A program made the position numbers and the translations under genes. A stretch of DNA of 64,000 bases, taken from assembly GCA_900551965.1 (NCBI GenBank), contig URYF01000002.1, positions 1 to 64,000 on the forward strand, read 5' to 3'. Positions within the stretch are counted from its first letter, which is position 1. Every line of letters starts with the position of its first letter. This DNA comes from an uncultured bacterium (GTDB lineage Bacteria; Cyanobacteriota; Vampirovibrionia; Gastranaerophilales; Gastranaerophilaceae). The notes beneath the pieces were generated by a model that saw only the letters and a program-made list of their open reading frames with translations, did no database searches and was not told the origin of the DNA. Below, piece by piece: positions 58,511 through 64,000 of the stretch.

Positions 58511-60754
58511 ATGACAAAAACAGAATATTTAAACAAAATTAAAGAGTTCTTTACGTCCTCGAAAACAGTAAAAATCACTTATCTGATAACATTTACTGTT
58601 CTACTTACGGCAATTATTTCATCTCAAAACTTCTTTTTTCAAAGCATTATTGAAAACGGAATAAGTAAAAAAGATATCGTTGCTCAAAAAACCTTGACAG
58701 TAGAAGATGTTAAAAGAACAGAACAACACAGAAGAGAGATTTCCCAAAAGATTGAACCAATCCTGGTTCCTGCAGAAGATGACTTTATTAAATCAAATCT
58801 TGACACAATACAAAGTTCTGTTATCCAAATTCGAAAAAAAGAAACCTCTACTAAAGAAAAAATTAACGAATTAAACATCCTATTTGACTTGTCTGACAAT
58901 CCTAAAAAAGATTTTATTATAGATTTCTTGCTTCATGTTGATGAACCAAGCCTTAGAGAAGCTTTTGATAAAGCATCTTTATCTTTGATGAACATTTTAC
59001 AAATCGGGATTACTGAAAAAGACTATGAAAAAGATAATATCAAAACACTTATTCAGAATAATCTGGTAACAAATGTTTCAAAAAGACAAATCTCTGTAAT
59101 AACAGCAATGCTTGAACAAGTTATTGTGCCGAATCTTGTTGTGGACGATGCTGCTACTGAAATAGCCAAAATGAATGCTCAAGAATCCGTAAAACCTTAT
59201 AAAGTAACCTTCCAAAAAGGTGAAAAAATTGTGTTTGAAGGCGAACCGGTTACAAGATTAAAAAGAGATGCTCTAAGAGAAGCCGGCTATAACGTTTATG
59301 AACTCAACTGGCAAGGAATCTTATCTATATATATTCTGGTATTACTGCTCACAATGATTTTTGTTGCATATCTGAGAGTGTTTGAGAAAAAATTTCTTGA
59401 ACCTCGCTTTATGTCACTATCTGCAATACTTATAACATTAACCGGGTTAGCTGCAGTCGTACTTCCTACCGGCTCATCTCCGTATATTCTGCCAATTCCC
59501 GGTGTTATAATCATCGCGGCTGTTTTTATGAGCCCTCGAATAGCATTTTTATTAACAACTTTGTTATTAATTGTTCTAACTGTCGGAATGCAATATGAAT
59601 CTCAATTCATTATTATATTTACCATACTGTCGTTAATCGGAATGATTATGATTTCGAGAATCCGCTATACAAGAAGATCTGATATGATTAAAGTCGGATT
59701 TAACCTTGGTATTGCAGGCGTTCTAATTATGCTGAGCTTGTACTTTATAGATAAATGCCTAATCGATGTAAGCAACTCCTTAATTTTAAGAAATTGTATC
59801 TTTATTTTTGTTAACGGTATATTAAATTCAATAATTGTATTGGGGGCTTCTCCTCTGTTAGAAAGCACATTCCATATTATTACCCCATACGGACTTGCCG
59901 AACTTGGCGACCATAACCAGCCGCTTTTAAAAAGACTGCAAATGGAAGCTCCCGGGACCTATCACCATAGTTTGATGGTTTCAACATTATGTGAAGCCGC
60001 AGCCGAAGCAATCGGGGCAAATCCAATACTGGCAAGAGTCGGTGCATTTTACCACGATATAGGAAAACTAAAACGCCCGTTATTCTTTGTCGAAAACCAA
60101 TCATATTTCAGCATTGAAAACCCGCATAACAAGCTTAATCCAAGATTAAGTAAAATGGTTATTACAGCACACCCTAAAGACGGAGTTGAAATAGCCAAGA
60201 AAAACGGACTCCCAAGTATTATCTCAGACTTTATACTTCAACACCACGGTGAAGGTATCGCTAAGTATTTCTATAACCAAGCTGTACAAGAAGAAGGGAT
60301 TGAAAACGTAAAAGAAGAACAGTTCCGCTATACCGGTCCAAAACCAAACAGCAAAGAAACAGCAATACTAATGCTGGCTGATGCGGTTGAATCTGCGGTA
60401 AGAGCTATGAAAGGCGCAACAACTGACGAAATCGAAAATATTATAGATAAAATTATTGTAGAAAGACTGAATGATGGTCAGCTTGCTGACAGCCCGCTTA
60501 CTCTGAAGGATTTAAAGGTTATCGCATATACTTTCAGCAGAATCCTAAGAGGTATGCAGCACAATAGAATTAAATATCAAGAAGATATTGCTCAAGAATT
60601 TGAAAAAAATAAAATAGAAATGCCAAACAAAATTCTTGATGAAGACCTTGAAAAGAAGATTAAAGCTCTTGAAGAATCAAAACTTCCAAATCCTTCCGAG
60701 CCTAAAAGCACTGAAAACCAAAACTGGTCAAATAATGAGAATAAAGACTTATGA
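58511..60754 (+). CDS. pgpH: 7TM-HD family cyclic-di-AMP phosphodiesterase-like protein, PgpH type
   Basis: The protein has 747 residues. A first membrane segment (about 19-40) is followed by a large outer domain, then a block of membrane segments at about 260-460 and a cytoplasmic HD domain (about 480-640). The metal site is seen as Y-H-H-S-L-M and Y-H-D-I-G-K-L, with later H and D in H-H-G-E. PgpH cleaves cyclic di-AMP to pApA and thus controls potassium and wall stress. The stop overlaps ybeY, giving the common pgpH-ybeY-dgkA order. Confidence 0.9.
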   Translation: MTKTEYLNKIKEFFTSSKTVKITYLITFTVLLTAIISSQNFFFQSIIENGISKKDIVAQKTLTVEDVKRTEQHRREISQKIEPILVPAEDDFIKSNLDTIQSSVIQIRKKETSTKEKINELNILFDLSDNPKKDFIIDFLLHVDEPSLREAFDKASLSLMNILQIGITEKDYEKDNIKTLIQNNLVTNVSKRQISVITAMLEQVIVPNLVVDDAATEIAKMNAQESVKPYKVTFQKGEKIVFEGEPVTRLKRDALREAGYNVYELNWQGILSIYILVLLLTMIFVAYLRVFEKKFLEPRFMSLSAILITLTGLAAVVLPTGSSPYILPIPGVIIIAAVFMSPRIAFLLTTLLLIVLTVGMQYESQFIIIFTILSLIGMIMISRIRYTRRSDMIKVGFNLGIAGVLIMLSLYFIDKCLIDVSNSLILRNCIFIFVNGILNSIIVLGASPLLESTFHIITPYGLAELGDHNQPLLKRLQMEAPGTYHHSLMVSTLCEAAAEAIGANPILARVGAFYHDIGKLKRPLFFVENQSYFSIENPHNKLNPRLSKMVITAHPKDGVEIAKKNGLPSIISDFILQHHGEGIAKYFYNQAVQEEGIENVKEEQFRYTGPKPNSKETAILMLADAVESAVRAMKGATTDEIENIIDKIIVERLNDGQLADSPLTLKDLKVIAYTFSRILRGMQHNRIKYQEDIAQEFEKNKIEMPNKILDEDLEKKIKALEESKLPNPSEPKSTENQNWSNNENKDL

Positions 60755-61269
60755 TGGATTTTAACATATTTATAGAAAACGAATACAACCGGTGGGAAAT
60801 TGATACAGATAAATACGTTGACATTGCACAAGAAATCTTCAAATTCTACATGAACTGCCCGCAAATCGCAGATAACTGCTGCCTGCAAGGTTATGAATAC
60901 AATAAGGTTTCGTTTGATTTCCTATTATGTGACAGCAAAAAAACTCACAGCATTAACAAAGAATACCGAAACAAGGATTATCCGGCAGATATAATAACAT
61001 TTGCAGTCTTTGCAGATTCTGCTGATGAAGAAAAATTTGTATTAGATTTGGAAATTAATTTAGGTGAGATTATAATAGGATTAGATAGGGTAATTGAAGA
61101 AGCTTCTAAAAAAGAAATTACCAAAGAAACAGAGTTAATCTTCCTGATAAGCCACGGTATAATGCACTTGTTAGGATTTGACCACCAAAGCGAAGAAGAG
61201 TTTCAATTCGTAATCGAGTACCAAAAACAAGCACTGGAAAGTATGGGAATTAAGTATGACAAAATATAA
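60751..61269 (+). CDS. ybeY: endoribonuclease YbeY
   Basis: The protein has 172 residues. The zinc motif S-H-G-I-M-H-L-L-G-F-D-H is the YbeY hallmark, and the N-terminal half contains D-Y-P-A-D-I-I-T-F-A-V. It matures the 3' end of 16S rRNA and checks ribosome quality. It overlaps pgpH by 4 bases and dgkA by 14, so it is expressed with both. Confidence 0.93.
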   Translation: MMDFNIFIENEYNRWEIDTDKYVDIAQEIFKFYMNCPQIADNCCLQGYEYNKVSFDFLLCDSKKTHSINKEYRNKDYPADIITFAVFADSADEEKFVLDLEINLGEIIIGLDRVIEEASKKEITKETELIFLISHGIMHLLGFDHQSEEEFQFVIEYQKQALESMGIKYDKI

Positions 61270-61636
61270 AAAACAAAATTTTTCAAGTACATTCAGAAAT
61301 GCCAGAAAAGGCATGAGATTGACTATTAAAAGCGAACGTAATGTAAGAGTTCACCTTTTTGCCGCAGTACTAGTCTTAATTACAGCAATATGCTTAAATT
61401 TTTCAATAAATAAAATCTGTATTTTACTGCTCACAATAGCTTTTGTAATATCAGCAGAAATGTTCAACTCTGCAATAGAATTTTCACTTGATGCAATTTT
61501 TCATAACAGGTATTCAAGAATGGTTGGAATGGCAAAAGATATCGCAGCAGGTGCGGTTATGATAGTTACAATAAGTGCCGTAATGATAGGAGTTTTACTT
61601 TTTGCCCCTCCGATTATTGAACTTATTACAAAGTAA
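61256..61636 (+). CDS. dgkA: diacylglycerol/undecaprenol kinase
   Basis: The protein has 126 residues. N-A-R-K-G-M-R-L-T-I-K-S-E-R-N-V-R-V-H and E-M-F-N-S-A-I-E are the substrate and catalytic motifs, with three membrane segments. It phosphorylates diacylglycerol or undecaprenol, so it recycles lipid carriers. It overlaps ybeY and is followed by a terminator at 61650. The usual downstream gene era is not in this place. Confidence 0.9.
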   Translation: MTKYKKQNFSSTFRNARKGMRLTIKSERNVRVHLFAAVLVLITAICLNFSINKICILLLTIAFVISAEMFNSAIEFSLDAIFHNRYSRMVGMAKDIAAGAVMIVTISAVMIGVLLFAPPIIELITK

Positions 61637-61649
61637 AATTGACAAATAG

Positions 61650-61682
61650 AAAAGTCCTTACTAAATTAGCAAGGACTTTTTA
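61650..61682 (+). terminator. intrinsic terminator after dgkA
   Basis: An about 13-base stem with one A-C mismatch (61650-61662 with 61668-61680), loop AAATT, then Ts. Confidence 0.85.
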
Positions 61683-61717
61683 TCTTTTACCGAAAAGCTT
61701 TTATTGTGTAACAAGAA

Positions 61718-61921
61718 TTAATTATTACTTAAAACCAAGCGGAAAGCCGCAAGATTTTTTATTGATAACATAGTATGTTTGTTGTGCTGCTCATCAGAAA
61801 TATTAAAAATTCTAATAATACGTTGAATTTCAGCTAAATCTTTGTATGATTCGATTTTGTAAACATTTTCAATCGGGTCTGTGACTACTGACATTATGGT
61901 ATTTAATTCTTGTTCTTTCAT
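61718..61921 (-). CDS. small protein of unknown function
   Basis: The protein has 67 residues, mostly helical and slightly charged (M-K-E-Q-E-L-N-T-I-M-S-V-V-T-D-P, then I-Q-R-I-I-R-I-F). No membrane segment or known motif. GAAAGAGGATAAC before the ATG gives a good ribosome site, which supports a real gene. It converges with dgkA. Confidence 0.5.
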   Translation of the reverse strand: MKEQELNTIMSVVTDPIENVYKIESYKDLAEIQRIIRIFNISDEQHNKHTMLSIKNLAAFRLVLSNN

Positions 61922-62036
61922 TACCTGTTATCCTCTTTCCTATATACTCTTATATAAAGTATTTTTTTTGTTGAGAATTGCCTTTTTGGTTTTTATACAG
62001 TTAATATTTCGTAACAAATCAGGAGTAAAATAAAAT

Positions 62037-62294
62037 TTAGACCATTAAATCAATATGTTGAGCCAATGTGTCAGATGTAGAATTCGGGCGCAAAAGACTA
62101 TATGGGCCATCACCATAAATTGCTCTGGAAAAATCTGTATGATGAGAAGTTTTACCCGTAACAATACTTCCGCCTACAGTTTGACCTGTTAATATACGGT
62201 ATCTGGTCATTACTTTTGAGGGGTTTGTATTGTTGAAATCTTCCACTCTGCCTATCGGCATTGTAGTATTTGAGCTTGTGTAAACTTGTACCAT
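62037..62294 (-). CDS. small protein of unknown function
   Basis: The protein has 85 residues, polar, Thr/Ser-rich with T-G-K-T-S-H-H-T-D-F and no membrane segment. An AGGGA site lies before the ATG and a TATAAT a few bases further upstream, so it has its own promoter. It recalls no family I know. It is separated by a repeat from the NhaD-type gene. Confidence 0.5.
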   Translation of the reverse strand: MVQVYTSSNTTMPIGRVEDFNNTNPSKVMTRYRILTGQTVGGSIVTGKTSHHTDFSRAIYGDGPYSLLRPNSTSDTLAQHIDLMV

Positions 62295-62358
62295 AATTTT
62301 CGATATCCCTATTAATATTATAACTTATCTTCTATAAAAATATAACCCCCTAATAAAA

Positions 62359-62522
62359 GGGACTTAAATACCAAACGCCACTAAATGAAAAAACGCACGT
62401 CACAACAAGCGTTAGCAAAGCAGCCCGGAAAATTTTATTCAATCCCAAAATGATACTGGATTGCTTCGAAAATCATAGATTTTCTCGCAATGACGATAAT
62501 ATTGGTAAAAACATGTATATAA
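62359..62522 (+). repeat. dispersed intergenic repeat, copy B (with insertion)
   Basis: Matches copy A (20437-20539, inverted) over both ends; the 33-base core 62379-62411 is identical to 20487-20519. Here 62 extra bases (62439-62500) split the repeat. No ORF is credible in it. Confidence 0.8.
62439..62500. repeat. nested 62-base repeat insertion
   Basis: Absent from copy A. It has a GAAAATC ... GATTTTC hairpin (62468-62474 with 62478-62484, loop ATA) and ends with CTGGATTGCTTCG ... CGCAATGACG-type sequence, a kind of short dispersed repeat seen in many bacteria. Confidence 0.6.
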
Positions 62523-62530
62523 CCACAAAT

Positions 62531-62566
62531 AAAAAGGGGCGGGAAACTTGTTTCCCGCCCCTTTTT
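62531..62566 (-). terminator. intrinsic terminator of the NhaD-type gene
   Basis: A 16-base-pair stem (62531-62546 with 62551-62566) and loop CTTG, with T run on the minus strand. Strong, 14 bases after the gene's stop. Confidence 0.9.
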
Positions 62567-62580
62567 ATTATAATCAGCTC

Positions 62581-63903
62581 CTATCGTAAATATTTGAAAT
62601 ACAGATAGAAAGAACTTAGCACTAATGAAATTAGGGTAACTAACGCACCATATTTCATAAATCTCATAAATGAAATTTTATAACCTTTTGATGCCGCAGT
62701 TTCACTAACTAAAACGTTAGCGGCAGCACCAATGATTGTTAAGTTTCCGCCAAGACAAGCACCCAAAGATAGTGCCCACCACAGAGCATGGACATTACCG
62801 GTAATCGCATTCGGATTGGCAGGGTTAACAAGCTCTGAAATCAACGGTGCCATAGTTGCAGTATATGGAATATTATCAATGATACCAGATAAGATACCTG
62901 ATGCCCAAAGAATAATCATTGTTGCAGCTTCCAGACTGCCGTTAGTTAGTACAATTAGCTGGTCGGCAAGGAATTTAATACCACCATTTGCTTCAAATCC
63001 ACCGATTATGATAAATAAACCGATAAAGAAGAAAATGGTTAACCATTCAACATCTCTGTAAATTTCTTTCGGTTTTTCAAATAATAACAAAAATGAAGCT
63101 CCTGCAACAGCAAACACAAATGCTGAAATATGAGTAATATCATGTGTTACAAACCCTAAGATTACCAAACCTAAAGTTATCATAGATCTAATCATCAAGT
63201 TTTTATCGGTAATAGTTTTAGAATTATCAAGGTTAGCGATATGTGCCATCTTTTCAGGAGTAGCTTTTAGACCTTTTCTAAACAAGAATATCAAGGTTGT
63301 AATTGAAATTAAGAAAATAACAACAACAATCGGGGTTAACTCTTTAACAAAATTCATAAAGCTTAACCCGGCTCTTGTTCCGATAATAATATTTGGCGGA
63401 TCACCGATAAGAGTAGCAGTTCCACCGATATTAGAAGCTAAAACTTCTGTGATTAAAAACGGAACAGGATCAGTATCAAACTCTTTTGCAATTACAAAAG
63501 TAATCGGCATCATAAGAACAACTGTTGTCACGTTATCTAAAAATGCTGATGCAATTGCTGTAAATGCAGCAAGCGCAAACAATACAGTTTTCGGGTGGCC
63601 TTTCGTTGCTCTCAATAAGTTAAGCGCCATCCACTTGAATACACCGCTTCGGCTTGCAATATTTACAATAATCATCATACCGATAAGTAAGAATATTACT
63701 TCAAAATCGACATACTCAAAAACGCCTTTTACGTTATCTTCTAAATGCAAAGACAACGGAATCAATCCCAATAGCATGGTTAAAGAAGCTCCAACCAATG
63801 CTACTACAGATTTTTGAATTTTTTCGCTGGCAATGAAAATATAAGCAATTAAAAGTATTGCTCCGGAAATTATCATTCCATGCGAGTGAATAAAATCTAA
63901 CAT
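62581..63903 (-). CDS. NhaD/ArsB-type ion transporter (SLC13/IT superfamily)
   Basis: The protein has 440 residues with about 12 membrane segments. The conserved N-I-G-G-T-A-T-L-I-G-D-P-P-N-I (residues about 157-171) is the signature of NhaD, ArsB and related transporters, and a second inverted half has A-C-L-G-G-N-L-T-I-I-G-A-A-A-N. It may be a Na+/H+ antiporter, an anion or arsenite carrier. No ArsA, ArsC or regulator adjoins, so an antiporter is somewhat more likely. Its start is preceded by GGGAGAAAT. Confidence 0.8.
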   Translation of the reverse strand: MLDFIHSHGMIISGAILLIAYIFIASEKIQKSVVALVGASLTMLLGLIPLSLHLEDNVKGVFEYVDFEVIFLLIGMMIIVNIASRSGVFKWMALNLLRATKGHPKTVLFALAAFTAIASAFLDNVTTVVLMMPITFVIAKEFDTDPVPFLITEVLASNIGGTATLIGDPPNIIIGTRAGLSFMNFVKELTPIVVVIFLISITTLIFLFRKGLKATPEKMAHIANLDNSKTITDKNLMIRSMITLGLVILGFVTHDITHISAFVFAVAGASFLLLFEKPKEIYRDVEWLTIFFFIGLFIIIGGFEANGGIKFLADQLIVLTNGSLEAATMIILWASGILSGIIDNIPYTATMAPLISELVNPANPNAITGNVHALWWALSLGACLGGNLTIIGAAANVLVSETAASKGYKISFMRFMKYGALVTLISLVLSSFYLYFKYLR

Positions 63904-63943
63904 CTTCTATTTCTCCCTTTATACAAAGTCTATTTTAACATAA

Positions 63944-63972
63944 ACAGGGATAAGTGTTAAACTTATCCCTGT
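63944..63972 (-). terminator. intrinsic terminator near the window end
   Basis: A 12-base-pair stem (63944-63955 with 63961-63972) with loop GTTAA; T-rich on the minus side. It would end a minus-strand gene lying beyond the window, upstream of the NhaD-type gene. Confidence 0.7.
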
Positions 63973-64000
63973 CTGATTATTTATTTAAAATTTATGTTTA

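Noticed and set aside
1..64000. tRNA, rRNA, CRISPR arrays and insertion sequences
   Set aside because: I looked through all intergenic stretches and saw no cloverleaf-type sequences with a TTCGAAT-like arm, no regular short repeats with spacers, and no transposase.

Overview
The window looks like a chromosomal segment of a low-GC, Gram-negative-type bacterium. My best guess is a gut Gastranaerophilales ('Melainabacteria', non-photosynthetic sister lineage of Cyanobacteria). This is inference from gene content: an LPS export and lipid A set (LptD-like, LpxI, LpxB), a pyruvate:ferredoxin oxidoreductase start, an ispH-rpsA pair, MurT, and many lineage-restricted proteins of unknown function. No photosynthesis gene, rRNA, tRNA, CRISPR array, phage or transposase is visible. 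Gene density is high and no gene-free stretch exceeds 300 bases.

Layout. 1-6.0 kb: the start of a PFOR gene, a RelA/SpoT-like protein, two sugar-type ABC permeases, and two paralogous HNH-type proteins. The RelA/SpoT-like protein and the two HNH paralogues share a short N-terminal ADTVSFSG-like tag, which is the most unusual signal in the window. 6.1-20.4 kb: a peptide ABC ATPase, TPR proteins, a HAD hydrolase, riboflavin genes (ribE, ribBA), a GNAT protein, and several large or odd unknown proteins including one of about 1165 residues. 20.4-28 kb: housekeeping genes (ispH, rpsA, nusB, ftsY, an MpaA-like amidase, cysS); cysS carries an apparent one-base frameshift. 28-41.6 kb: a GT2-Stealth fusion glycosyltransferase, an XRE regulator, murJ, a SpoIID-like protein, comM, an M16-type protein without its zinc motif, an OmpA-like protein, a FliA/WhiG-type sigma factor, a BioD-like ATPase, a tyrosine recombinase and a dGTPase.

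41.7-49.7 kb: a large unknown membrane/coiled-coil protein, then a compact minus-strand envelope operon transcribed in the order 34-residue membrane peptide, M23 peptidase, LptD-like, class II aldolase, lpxI, lpxB. 49.8-51.3 kb: an anti-sigma/ECF sigma/Spy-like stress operon. 51.4-55.5 kb: an HExxH metallopeptidase-like protein, then murT-pdxJ-Cys-rich protein. 55.5-64 kb: dispersed repeats, a pseudopilin, small YtxH/DUF948-type proteins, the pgpH-ybeY-dgkA operon and an NhaD/ArsB-type transporter.

Two patterns run across the window. First, many genes have a TATAAT-like box only 6-8 bases before the start codon, which predicts leaderless mRNAs. Second, intergenic dispersed repeats occur, including one copy that carries another repeat inserted in it. 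Product calls rest on family motifs read by eye; no database search was possible.
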